From positions 186,001-250,000 of the forward strand of contig NZ_FQXC01000001.1 of assembly GCF_900129875.1 (NCBI RefSeq): 64,000 nucleotides of DNA. The letters are read 5' to 3'. Shown piece after piece: positions 25,552-33,513 of the stretch (position 1 is its first letter; each line of letters opens with the position of its first letter). The stretch comes from Marivita hallyeonensis (GTDB lineage: Bacteria > Pseudomonadota > Alphaproteobacteria > Rhodobacterales > Rhodobacteraceae). A program made the position numbers and the translations under genes. The notes under the pieces were generated by a model, which saw only the letters and a program-made list of their open reading frames with translations, did no database searches and was not told the origin of the DNA.

Positions 25552-26850
25552 ATGAAACACTTCACAAAACTGGCGGCAGCGGCAGCGCTGGGCACCGTCA
25601 TGGGCACGGCAGCGATTGCCGAAAGTCTTTACACGCCCAACCTTGCCTACCGGACCGGGCCGTTCGCGGCGACGGGTATTCCGCTGATGAACGGCCAGGC
25701 GGATTACATGACGCTTCTGAACGAGCGTGATGGCGGCATCGGTGGCGTGGCCATCGACTTTGAAGAATGCGAAACCGGCTATTCCACCGAGAAGGGTGTG
25801 GAATGCTACGAAAAGACCAAGGGCAAGGCCATCGTGACCCAGCCGTGGTCCACCGGCATCACGCTGCAGGTTCTGCCGAAGACGAACGTGGACGAGATCC
25901 CGATCCTTGCACCCGGCTACGGCTTCTCGCCGATGGCGGACGGAAAGGTGTTCCAGTGGGCGTTCAACGTGCCGTCGGGTTACTGGGATGCGGCCGACAT
26001 GATCGTGCAGTACCTCGAACAGGACGGATCGCTCGACGGCAAGAAGATTGCCTTCCTGCACCTCGACCACCCCTATGGCAAGGAACCTCTGCCGCTTCTC
26101 GAAAAGCTGGCGGCGGAAAAAGGCTTTGAGCTTCTGCCGATCCCGGTGGGTCTGAAGGAAATGCAGAACCAGTCGGCGCAGTGGTTGCAAATCCGCCGTG
26201 AGCGTCCGGACAATGTGGTCATGTGGGGCTGGGGCGCGATGAACGCCGGGGCCATCACCGAAGCGGTCAAGACCAAGTACCCGATGGAAAACTTCATTGG
26301 CGTCTGGTGGGCCGGTCACGATGCGGACCTGAAGCTCGTCGGCGAAGAAGGTGCGGGCTACAAGTCGATCTCGTGGTCCTTCCCGAACCCGGAAGCGCCG
26401 GTGATGCAAGAGATCAAGGAAATGGTCTTTGACGCCGGTCTGAGCCAGTCGAACGAAGAAGAGATGCAGGGCGTGTTCTATGGCCGTGGCATCGTGATGT
26501 CGATGATCCTCGCGGAAGCTATCCGTGGCGCGCAGGAAAACTTCGGCACTGCGGAAATCGACGCGACACAGCTGCGTTGGGGCCTTGAGAACCTGAACAT
26601 CACCGAAGAGCGTCTGGAAGAGCTGGGCATGGCAGGCATGGTGCCGCCGTTCTCGACCTCCTGCGCGAACCACACCGGTCACTCGGGTGGTTGGATGCTG
26701 GAATGGGATGGCTCCAAGTTCGTGAAAGTGTCTGACCTGCTGACGCCGAACGTGGACGGATATTCCGACCTCATCGCATCGGCTGCGGCGGACTATGCGA
26801 CCGCGAACGCGCCTTGGGCGATGAACGAAGAGTGTTCGGCCACGAACTAA
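25552..26850 (+). CDS. Periplasmic substrate-binding protein of the liv-type importer
   Basis: The 432-residue protein has a signal peptide (MKHFTKLAAAAALGTVMGTAAIA, cleaved near AIA-ES). The mature chain is of the peripheral-binding type I (Peripla_BP_6) class, longer than LivJ (about 370 residues). Four cysteines occur in FEECETGYSTEKGVECYEKT, FSTSCANHTG and near the end, so disulfides are possible. The strong GGGAGGA site 5 bases before the ATG and a stable stem-loop after the stop suggest high expression. Ligand unknown; the neighbouring ligases suggest a carboxylic acid. Confidence 0.93.
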   Translation: MKHFTKLAAAAALGTVMGTAAIAESLYTPNLAYRTGPFAATGIPLMNGQADYMTLLNERDGGIGGVAIDFEECETGYSTEKGVECYEKTKGKAIVTQPWSTGITLQVLPKTNVDEIPILAPGYGFSPMADGKVFQWAFNVPSGYWDAADMIVQYLEQDGSLDGKKIAFLHLDHPYGKEPLPLLEKLAAEKGFELLPIPVGLKEMQNQSAQWLQIRRERPDNVVMWGWGAMNAGAITEAVKTKYPMENFIGVWWAGHDADLKLVGEEGAGYKSISWSFPNPEAPVMQEIKEMVFDAGLSQSNEEEMQGVFYGRGIVMSMILAEAIRGAQENFGTAEIDATQLRWGLENLNITEERLEELGMAGMVPPFSTSCANHTGHSGGWMLEWDGSKFVKVSDLLTPNVDGYSDLIASAAADYATANAPWAMNEECSATN

Positions 26851-26861
26851 GGCCGAACAAT

Positions 26862-26891
26862 CCCCGGCGGCTTCCCAAGACGCCGCCGGGG
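26862..26891 (+). terminator. 10-bp stem-loop after the binding-protein gene
   Basis: CCCCGGCGGC (26862-26871) pairs perfectly with GCCGCCGGGG (26882-26891) around a 10-base loop. A weak AT-rich stretch follows but no T-run. It probably lets part of the transcription stop, and protects the 3' end of the binding-protein message, so this gene is expressed above the next ones. Confidence 0.65.
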
Positions 26892-26896
26892 GCATT

Positions 26897-26920
26897 TGCA
26901 TATTTTCAAAGAGAAGAAGA
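26897..26920. repeat. Intergenic A/T-rich motif, copy 3 of 3
   Basis: TGCATATTTTCAAAGAGAAG followed by AAGA lies just upstream of livF and includes its ribosome site. It resembles the copies at 632 and 15257. Confidence 0.4.
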
Positions 26921-26923
26921 GCG

Positions 26924-27748
26924 ATGCTGGACGCCGCACGGACCGACGAGACACTGCTTGAGGTCAACAATATCGAGGTGATCTACAATCACGTGATCCT
27001 CGTGTTGAAGGGCGTGAGCCTGACCGTGAAGAAGGGCGGCATCACCGCGCTTCTCGGCGGCAATGGCGCGGGCAAGACCACGACGCTCAAAGCCATCTCG
27101 AACCTTCTGCATTCCGAAAGGGGAGAGGTGACCAAAGGCTCGATCCTATACCAAGGGGAGCGGGTGCAGGATTTGGACCCGGCCGCGCTTGTGAAACGGG
27201 GTGTGATCCAGGTGATGGAGGGGCGGCACTGCTTCGCCCACCTTACGGTCGAGGAAAACCTGCTGACCGGTGCTTACACGCGCAAGGATGGCAAGGCCGC
27301 GATCGAGCAGGACCTTGAAATGGTCTATTCCTATTTCCCCCGGCTGAAGGAGCGGCGGAAGTCTCAGGCGGGTTATACCTCGGGCGGCGAACAGCAGATG
27401 ACGGCGATTGGCCGGGCGCTGATGTCTCGACCCGAGACGGTGCTGCTGGACGAGCCGTCGATGGGGCTCGCGCCGCAGCTTGTGGAGCAGATCTTCGAGA
27501 TCGTGAAATCGGTAAATGAGAACGAGGGCGTGTCTTTCCTTCTTGCCGAACAGAACACCAACGTCGCCCTGCGCTACGCGCACCAGGGATACATCCTCGA
27601 GTCCGGCCGCGTCGTGATGGACGGTCCGGCAGCGGAACTGCGCGAGAACCCGGATGTGAAGGAATTCTACCTCGGCATGTCGGATGACGGCCGAAAGTCC
27701 TTCCGCGACGTGCGGTCCTATCGGCGGCGGAAACGCTGGTTGGCGTGA
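26924..27748 (+). CDS. Branched-chain-type ABC transporter ATPase (LivF-like)
   Basis: The 274-residue ATPase has Walker A GGNGAGKTTTL (about 45-55), an unusual signature GYTSGGEQQMTAIGRALMSRP (SGGEQ instead of LSGGQ), Walker B VLLDEPSMGLAP and switch residues in FLLAEQN. The C-terminal Arg-rich tail (FRDVRSYRRRKRWLA) extends beyond the usual LivF end. ATG 26924 has a purine-rich site (AGAGAAGAAGAG). Its stop shares one base with the next start, so the phosphatase gene is in the same operon. Confidence 0.92.
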   Translation: MLDAARTDETLLEVNNIEVIYNHVILVLKGVSLTVKKGGITALLGGNGAGKTTTLKAISNLLHSERGEVTKGSILYQGERVQDLDPAALVKRGVIQVMEGRHCFAHLTVEENLLTGAYTRKDGKAAIEQDLEMVYSYFPRLKERRKSQAGYTSGGEQQMTAIGRALMSRPETVLLDEPSMGLAPQLVEQIFEIVKSVNENEGVSFLLAEQNTNVALRYAHQGYILESGRVVMDGPAAELRENPDVKEFYLGMSDDGRKSFRDVRSYRRRKRWLA

Positions 27749-28737
27749 TGCGACGGCTCAAGGGCGCGGAACATCTGATCGAAACGCTTTTTCAGCGCAG
27801 CGGTGCGCCGATCCTGCAACCCTATCGCGGCTATGCCGAACCGGGTCATCTGGTTCTGCAGGGGCGCGTGCTGTCTGCGGTCCGACGGGATGCGCCCGAC
27901 CCGGATCAATCGCGGTGGACGAATTTCAAGGAAATGGCGTCGCTCTTCTTTACCAGCGAAGTGGCGGATGTATCGGTGGTTGCCGAAGACGGCATCGCGC
28001 AGAGCAACGCCGAAGGCTACGTCACGCTGAGGCTGCCTCGCCCCGAACAGGCGCAGGGCTGGGTTACGGTCGATGCCGAATTGACCGATGCGCCAGAGAC
28101 ACGCGTCCCGATGCCGGCCCTTGTGCCCCATCCAGAGGCCCGGTTTGGCGTGATTTCGGATATCGACGACACGATGATGATGACCGGCGCGCATTCGCTG
28201 GCGCGCAACCTTTGGACCACCTTCACCGGCAACGCGCTGACGCGACAGATCTTTCCGGACAGCAAGACGCTGATGGACCGCCTGTCCGATCATGCCCGCA
28301 ACCCGGTGTACTATGTCAGTTCTTCGCCGTGGAACCTGCACAGTTTCCTCGACAAAGTGTTCACGCGCGCGGATTTGGTGGCGGGTCCGATGTTTCTGCG
28401 CGATCTGGGCATCAGTGAAGACAGCGTCGTCGGAGCAAGCCATCAGGATCACAAGGGCGCGGCTGTGGATACGATCCTCGCGGCCAATCCGGAACTGACG
28501 TTCTTTCTGCTTGGTGACACCGGCCAGAAGGATGCGCAGGTCTACCGGGATGCCGTGAAACGCCATCCCGACCGCATCCAAGCTGTCCTTTTGCGAGAAC
28601 CTGTGGCCCGCAGCAAGCGCGCGGCGCTGGAAGCATTGCTCGAGATCGAGGCGATGGGCGTGCCGACCTATCACGGGCGCAACTTTTCAGACCTCCCCGA
28701 CCGGGTGCTGCCCGGTGTGGCGGAGGCTCAACAGTGA
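27748..28737 (+). CDS. APP1-family phosphatidate phosphatase-like protein (DUF2183)
   Basis: The 329-residue protein has the DUF2183/APP1 catalytic domain in its C-terminal half. The HAD-type DxDxT motif is DIDDTMMMTG, followed by YYVSSSPWNLHSFLDKVF and the KD-containing acidic motif. The yeast APP1 homologue dephosphorylates phosphatidate. The N-terminal half (Q-SRWTNFKEMASLFFTSEV region) is of the family-associated type. ATG 27748 is one base inside the livF stop (TGATG); GTG 27745 is an alternative. It is linked to an importer and two ligases, which may hint at phospholipid- or phosphoester-derived substrates. Confidence 0.85.
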   Translation: MRRLKGAEHLIETLFQRSGAPILQPYRGYAEPGHLVLQGRVLSAVRRDAPDPDQSRWTNFKEMASLFFTSEVADVSVVAEDGIAQSNAEGYVTLRLPRPEQAQGWVTVDAELTDAPETRVPMPALVPHPEARFGVISDIDDTMMMTGAHSLARNLWTTFTGNALTRQIFPDSKTLMDRLSDHARNPVYYVSSSPWNLHSFLDKVFTRADLVAGPMFLRDLGISEDSVVGASHQDHKGAAVDTILAANPELTFFLLGDTGQKDAQVYRDAVKRHPDRIQAVLLREPVARSKRAALEALLEIEAMGVPTYHGRNFSDLPDRVLPGVAEAQQ

Positions 28738-28762
28738 AACGACGGCTCACAAGGAGAGCGGT

Positions 28763-29935
28763 ATGAGCACGTATTATGACGACTTGGAAACCCGCAGCGC
28801 GGATGCGCGCGCCTCGGCGCAGTTGGAGCAGCTCAATCAGATCCTGCCGTCGCATGGCATGGACCCGCTTGCGGACCTGTCCGGGCTGGCCAAGCTACCG
28901 GTTCTGCGCAAGGCGGACCTCAGCGCGCGCCAGAAGGAGAACCCACCCTTTGGCGGCCTGCCCGTGTCGAACGTGGCGCATATCTTCCAATCTCCGGGTC
29001 CGATCTACGAACCTGGAGGGGTCACAAAAGACTGGTGGCGCATGGGTCGTTTCCTTCACGCGGCGGGTGTTGGAACGACAGATATCGTGCAGAACTGTTT
29101 CGGCTACCATCTGACGCCTGCCGGGATGATTTTCGAGAACGGTGCACGAGCGGTCGGCGCCGTGGTGTTGCCCGCTGGGACAGGCCAGACCGAGCTTCAG
29201 GCGCAAGCGGCGCATGACGTGGGGGTCACGGCCTATGCCGGTACGCCGGATTACCTCAAGGTGATCCTTGAGAAAGCCGATGAGATGGGCCTGCAACTCG
29301 GGATCGTAAAGGCCGCCGTCGGTGGTGGCGCGCTCTTCCCGTCTTTGCGTCAGTATTACATCGATCGGGGTATTTCCTGCTTGCAGTGCTATGCGACGGC
29401 GGACCTTGGCAACATCGCGTATGAATCCGATGCGATGGACGGCATGATCATTGATGAAGGTGTCATCGTCGAAATCGTCACTCCCGGCACGGGCGATCCG
29501 GTCCCGGAAGGTGAGGTGGGCGAAGTGGTTGTGACGTCGCTTAACCCTGACTTTCCGCTTGTGCGTTTCGCCACAGGGGACCTGAGCGCTTTGATGTCGG
29601 GCCAAAGCCCGTGTGGACGCACCAATTTGCGCATCAAGGGCTGGATGGGGCGCGCTGACCAAACGACCAAGATAAAGGGCATGTTCGTACGCCCCGAACA
29701 GGTGGCAGCGCTTGTCGCCAAACACGACGAGATCGACCGCGCGCGGGTCGTGGCCAGCCGCGATGGCGAGATGGATGTCATGACTGTGCGGATCGAAACG
29801 GCAGCCAAGGATGCGGCACGGTTCGAGTCGACGATTGTCGAGACGCTCAAGCTCAAAGGCACGGTTGAATTGGTGCCGCCGGGCGCGCTGCCGCGTGACG
29901 GTTTGGTCATCGAGGATGCGCGCAGTTACGATTGA
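28763..29935 (+). CDS. Phenylacetate-CoA-ligase-like enzyme (PaaK family)
   Basis: The 390-residue ANL-family enzyme resembles PaaK. The N-terminal half has LAKLPVLRKADLSARQKENPPFGGL and a VSNVAHIFQSPGPIYEPGG segment in place of a canonical SSGTTG-type P-loop. Later motifs are CLQCYATADLGNIAYES and GRADQTTKIKGMFVRPEQV, the hinge and adenylate contact region. It is shorter than PaaK (about 430). The acid substrate is not known. ATG 28763 has AAGGAGAGCGG upstream; upstream in-frame codons lie in the previous gene. It is the second CoA ligase in this operon. Confidence 0.85.
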   Translation: MSTYYDDLETRSADARASAQLEQLNQILPSHGMDPLADLSGLAKLPVLRKADLSARQKENPPFGGLPVSNVAHIFQSPGPIYEPGGVTKDWWRMGRFLHAAGVGTTDIVQNCFGYHLTPAGMIFENGARAVGAVVLPAGTGQTELQAQAAHDVGVTAYAGTPDYLKVILEKADEMGLQLGIVKAAVGGGALFPSLRQYYIDRGISCLQCYATADLGNIAYESDAMDGMIIDEGVIVEIVTPGTGDPVPEGEVGEVVVTSLNPDFPLVRFATGDLSALMSGQSPCGRTNLRIKGWMGRADQTTKIKGMFVRPEQVAALVAKHDEIDRARVVASRDGEMDVMTVRIETAAKDAARFESTIVETLKLKGTVELVPPGALPRDGLVIEDARSYD

Positions 29936-29939
29936 CGGC

Positions 29940-30386
29940 ATGTCCGAAACCGTCACGTACCAACCGCTGACAAGCGAGAATGCCAGCCTCCTTCAAACGG
30001 CTGACGTGTTTGACAACGCAATCAAACCGGACCAGTTGGCGGCCTTTCTGGCGCAGCCCGGGCATCACATGGTCCTGGCGATCATAAGCGGTGCCATCGT
30101 CGGCATGGGCTCTGCTACCGTCTTGCTTCATCCGGACAAGTCGCCGACGCTTTTCATCAACGAGGTTGGTGTGTCAGAGGCGCATCGCCGGCGCGGGATC
30201 GGGACCGACCTTGTGCGCCGATTGATCGGGTGGGGCGACGCGCAGGGATGCATGTCAACCTGGCTCGCAACCGAGGATGACAACCATCCGGCGCGGGCGC
30301 TTTATCGGGCGTGTGTGGGCCGCGAACAGTCGGGCCTCGTGATGTACGATTGGGGCGACACGTCGGAGCATGACGCCCACGACTGA
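29940..30386 (+). CDS. GNAT acetyltransferase (AAC(3)-I-like fold family)
   Basis: The 148-residue GNAT protein has the acetyl-CoA P-loop motif RRRGIGTDLV in motif A, preceded by the beta-4 strand FINEVGVSEAHRR and followed by DDNHPARALYRACVG (beta-5 and helix). The N-terminal DQLAAFLAQPGHHMVLAIISG resembles AAC(3)-I type enzymes in layout, but that does not establish aminoglycoside activity; the target could be a small molecule or protein. ATG 29940 lies five bases after the ligase stop, so it is probably the last gene of the operon. Confidence 0.82.
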   Translation: MSETVTYQPLTSENASLLQTADVFDNAIKPDQLAAFLAQPGHHMVLAIISGAIVGMGSATVLLHPDKSPTLFINEVGVSEAHRRRGIGTDLVRRLIGWGDAQGCMSTWLATEDDNHPARALYRACVGREQSGLVMYDWGDTSEHDAHD

Positions 30387-30470
30387 CGGCATGCGCGCAA
30401 AAAACCTGCGCGATATTGGATAACTTTGCCAATTCATGCGTTAGTCGTCGAGGAATATGGAGGACCACCC

Positions 30471-32138
30471 ATGAAACGTCTGGTTTTGTCACTGTCTGCC
30501 ACGATGGCTTTCGCCGCGCCTGCGGTTGCGGATAACAGCGATGTTCTGATCATCGGCAACAGCGATCAAAGTGTGTTGCAGCGCCTGACGGGGAGTGGCG
30601 ACCTGACGGCGACGCAAAGCCGGTTCGCGGCGCGTGGCACGGAGATCAGCATTGCCTTGAATGCGGACCGCGACGGAATGCGAACGGCATTTCTGGAGTT
30701 TGCCGAAAACCTGGACGCGACAACAGACGATGTTGCCGTTGCTCTGACAGGGCGGTTCGTGTCGACGGTGTCCGGCAGCTATCTGCTGCCAGCCGACATG
30801 GGGGATGACGTGAGCCTCGCGCAAGTGGTGGCAGAAGGCTTACCCGTCGATGCGCTTTACGCAGTGATGGCGGAGTATCCGGGTCGAGCGTTGTTGGTGC
30901 TCGGAGAAGTCGAGATCGATGAGACCTTGCCCAGCGGGCTGTCCGCCAATCTGCCGCTGCGCGATGTATCACAGGGCGTGACGGTCGCCGTTGGCCCCGC
31001 AGGCGACGTCGTGCGTTTCATCGGACGCCTGGCAGAGTGGCCCGGCGGTGACGTGTTGCCTCTGGCGCGCGAGGCTGGGTTGAGCCTTGCCGGATTCGTG
31101 CCGCTGGAATTGCCGCTTCTGGCAGAGACGGAGGTGGCGTTGCCACAAGTCGTCGAAACTGAGGCCACATCCGACCGCGCAGCGGAAGATGATGCGGCCT
31201 GGCAAGAGGCCCTGACCGCAGATCGCGAGGCAGGGTACGAGACCTATCTGGCGGCTTTCCCGAACGGCCTGCACGCTGCCGAGGCGCGGCAGCGCTTGAC
31301 CGCGATCCGGGCCGAGCCGTTTTACCAAGAGAAACAGGCAGAGGCGGATCTGGGCCTGTCGCGCAACGCGCGGCGCGAAATCCAGCGGGACTTGTCATTG
31401 CTTGGCTATAACACGCGCGGGATAGACGGGATCTTTGGCCGGGGGACCCGGGGCGCTGTCACCGCATGGCAGAACCAGAACGGTCTGCCAGCCTCTGGTT
31501 ACCTGAGCGCGGATCAGATCACGCGGCTTGATGCACAGGCCGAACGCCGTGCGGCGGAACTGGAAGAAGAAGCCCGCCAGCGCCAGGCCGAGCTTGAACG
31601 GCAGGATCGCGCGTTTTGGGAGGAAACCGGCGCGCGCGGCGATGAGCCTGGCTACCGGGCCTATCTTCGTCGCTTCCCCGACGGCCAGTTCGCCGAAGTC
31701 GCGGAAGAGCGTCTTGCCGCCATCGAAGCGCAACGGCGCGCGCAAGCTGAGGATCAGGATCGCCTGCGATGGCAGCAGATCCGCGAGATCGACACTCAAG
31801 ATGCCTATCGCGCCTATCTGGCAGAGCGCCCCAATGGAGCGTTTGCAGAAGAAGCAAAAGAGCGCATTGCGTGGCTTGATCGCAATTCAGAGCAACGCGA
31901 AATTCAGGCACGCGGGCAGGCCGAGGAAGCTGCGCTGGGCCTCAACGCAGCCGCACGCAGGCTGGCAGAAGCGCGGCTTGCTGAACTGGGGCTGGAGCCC
32001 GGCGTCGTGGACGGCGAATTCGACGATGACGCGCGCCGTGCCATTCGGCGGTATCAGGACGCGCGCGATTTGAGAGTGTCCGGCTATCTCGATCAGGCGA
32101 CCGTCGTCCGTTTGATGGCCGATACAATCCTGCGCTGA
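30471..32138 (+). CDS. Exported caspase-like/peptidoglycan-binding repeat protein
   Basis: The 555-residue protein has a signal peptide (residues 1-20, AVA-DN). Residues about 23-180 have a caspase-like fold pattern (VLIIGNSD, VAVALTGRFVSTVSG, YLLPAD), but the family's usual GHG active site is replaced by TGRF, so it is probably inactive. Three copies of a short helical repeat (Y-x-x-YL-xx-FPNG/RPNG) lie at about 243-279, 382-418 and 433-468. Two PG_binding_1 domains are at about 300-353 (GYNTRGIDGIFGRGTRGAV) and 495-549. A charged coiled region is at 355-380. ATG 30471 has AGGA site. Probably periplasmic. Confidence 0.82.
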   Translation: MKRLVLSLSATMAFAAPAVADNSDVLIIGNSDQSVLQRLTGSGDLTATQSRFAARGTEISIALNADRDGMRTAFLEFAENLDATTDDVAVALTGRFVSTVSGSYLLPADMGDDVSLAQVVAEGLPVDALYAVMAEYPGRALLVLGEVEIDETLPSGLSANLPLRDVSQGVTVAVGPAGDVVRFIGRLAEWPGGDVLPLAREAGLSLAGFVPLELPLLAETEVALPQVVETEATSDRAAEDDAAWQEALTADREAGYETYLAAFPNGLHAAEARQRLTAIRAEPFYQEKQAEADLGLSRNARREIQRDLSLLGYNTRGIDGIFGRGTRGAVTAWQNQNGLPASGYLSADQITRLDAQAERRAAELEEEARQRQAELERQDRAFWEETGARGDEPGYRAYLRRFPDGQFAEVAEERLAAIEAQRRAQAEDQDRLRWQQIREIDTQDAYRAYLAERPNGAFAEEAKERIAWLDRNSEQREIQARGQAEEAALGLNAAARRLAEARLAELGLEPGVVDGEFDDDARRAIRRYQDARDLRVSGYLDQATVVRLMADTILR

Positions 32139-32141
32139 GGT

Positions 32142-32450
32142 CTAGTCAAGCTCGGTCCATGGCCAAGGCTTCACGTTGCTGGCAGCCGTCTGGTAGCGTG
32201 CGGCCTTGGCGATCCAGATGCCAAGGTCGGTGCCGAATTCTGCCAGACGCTCGTTCGGTTGCTTGTTGTTGACCAGCATGACGACGAATTGCACGATCGT
32301 CATCACGCCCAAAACGGTCTGCGCCAGCGAAATCATGACGGCGATGAGGATCATGTAGATCAGCCGTTCCAGTAGGGAATCCGTCTTTTCCGGCTCGAAC
32401 TGTTCGCCGTGAAGTCGGCCCGTCACTTTGTCTTCGTCAGAGGAGGTCAT
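32142..32450 (-). CDS. DUF4389 membrane protein
   Basis: The 102-residue protein matches the DUF4389 pattern: LLERLIYMILIAVMISLAQTVLGVMTIVQFVVML, then NERLAEFGTDLGIWIAKAARYQT and a short WPWTELD end. Two membrane segments are expected (about residues 28-60). Function unknown; family members in proteobacteria are often next to lipoproteins or membrane proteins. AAGGA lies upstream of ATG 32450. It converges with the peptidoglycan-binding gene at a 3-base gap. Confidence 0.85.
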   Translation of the reverse strand: MTSSDEDKVTGRLHGEQFEPEKTDSLLERLIYMILIAVMISLAQTVLGVMTIVQFVVMLVNNKQPNERLAEFGTDLGIWIAKAARYQTAASNVKPWPWTELD

Positions 32451-32621
32451 GCAGACGATCCTTCGGTATCCTGAGATTTGCGGCGAGTGTATGTCGTTTC
32501 CGGAGGAGTCGCCAACCCGGATCGACACAACGGTCTTCCCCGCGCTTTCTGGTGCCAAAATCGTGTGCTTATCCGACCCGGCTCGCTTTGATGAATGTTG
32601 CCATGGACGAATGGTTAGCTG

Positions 32622-32915
32622 TCACGACGTGCCGCTGTCGCGCGGTTTTCCGTCCGATTGCCGCAACTCTTCTTCGGTCAGAGCATCAATGATTTTTTCT
32701 TTGTCCCCCGCGAAGAACACGCGTGCGCCGTGCAGGGCGACGGCCAATCCCCAACCGAGCATCGGCCAGATCGTCCAATTTATCTCGGGCGACGTGACGA
32801 GGTTGATAATCACCAACACTCCGATCACCGCCGCAAAAATGAACGCGTGAACGTAGAAGCCGAATTTCGCCTCGGCGCGACCTCTGGCTTTTTCGTAGCT
32901 ATCAGCGTGTGTCAT
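32622..32915 (-). CDS. 2TM-domain membrane protein
   Basis: The 97-residue protein fits the 2TM domain family: a short charged N-terminus (HADSYEKARGRAEAKFGFYVHAF), two hydrophobic helices (FIFAAVIGVLVIINLV and IWPMLGWGLAVALHG), and an acidic/charged tail that should be cytoplasmic. The start ATG 32915 is preferred over 32930 by its better match to the family start. Function unknown. It is transcribed in the same direction as the DUF4389 gene, 171 bases upstream. Confidence 0.8.
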   Translation of the reverse strand: MTHADSYEKARGRAEAKFGFYVHAFIFAAVIGVLVIINLVTSPEINWTIWPMLGWGLAVALHGARVFFAGDKEKIIDALTEEELRQSDGKPRDSGTS

Positions 32916-33027
32916 GGCCTCACCCCTCAACCCCTTGGTCCGAATGCGATGGATGATAGGCCGATCTGGAATTGGCGGGCATGACCGAGATCAATCGGCG
33001 TGTACGCACCGAAGAGCGAACGACCCC

Positions 33028-33065
33028 ATCAAAACGAAAAAAGCCACCCGAACCGGGTGGCTTTT
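33028..33065 (-). terminator. Rho-independent terminator of rpmJ
   Basis: A 12-bp stem (33039-33050 with 33054-33065, AAAAGCCACCCG arm) with loop AAC is followed on the minus strand by TTTTCGTTTTG. It lies 20 bases past the rpmJ stop and is a strong intrinsic terminator. Confidence 0.92.
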
Positions 33066-33085
33066 CATCTTGTCTGCTGATCCGC

Positions 33086-33211
33086 TTAGCCCTGGCGGGC
33101 TTTGAACCGGCGCTGTGTCTTGTTGATAACGTAAACGCGGCCCTTGCGGCGCACAACGCGGCAGTCGCGATGGCGGTTCTTCAACGAACGAAGCGAGTTC
33201 TTGACCTTCAT
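33086..33211 (-). CDS. rpmJ: Ribosomal protein bL36
   Basis: The 41-residue basic protein begins [20 protein letters not shown] and ends RRFKARQG, a C- form of bL36 that lacks some of the zinc-ligand cysteines of the C+ form: only one Cys (Cys18) is present. The ribosome uses it in the large-subunit core. GGAGAGACC precedes the ATG at 33211, and a terminator follows the stop, so it is a monocistronic gene downstream of tRNA-Val. Confidence 0.97.
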   Translation of the reverse strand: MKVKNSLRSLKNRHRDCRVVRRKGRVYVINKTQRRFKARQG

Positions 33212-33292
33212 CGGTCTCTCCTCTTATCGCGGCGCGCGAGCGCCTTGGTGGTTGCGGGTGCCCCGAACATTTGCCCGGGACGGCGAATTCAA

Positions 33293-33367
33293 TGGTGGGC
33301 GATACTAGGTTCGAACTAGTGACCCCTTCGATGTCAACGAAGTGCTCTACCACTGAGCTAATCGCCC
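33293..33367 (-). tRNA. tRNA-Val (anticodon GAC)
   Basis: Read on the minus strand the gene begins GGGCGATTAGCTCAGTGGTA and ends ATCGCCCACCA with encoded CCA. The acceptor stem GGGCGAT pairs with ATCGCCC. The D arm AGCTC...GAGC, anticodon stem CTTCG/CGAAG, anticodon loop TTGACAT (GAC, valine) and T arm CTAGTTCGAACCTAG are all intact. Confidence 0.97.
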
Positions 33368-33513
33368 TGAAACCTTTGCGTTTCCCGCCGCCCCAACAAA
33401 AAGGGGCGCGAAATGCCGCGCCGGTGGAGCGGTCTATAAAAGGAGTCGGAACAGGGATCAAGGGCTTTTGGACTTAGAATAAATCAGTCTATGTTGCGTG
33501 GTATGGAGAGCTT

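Noticed and set aside
25522-26970. A 482-residue open frame on the minus strand across the binding-protein gene.
   Set aside because: It is antisense to a gene with a clear signal peptide and ribosome site, and its composition (His/Arg-rich) is that of a reverse-strand shadow in GC-rich DNA.
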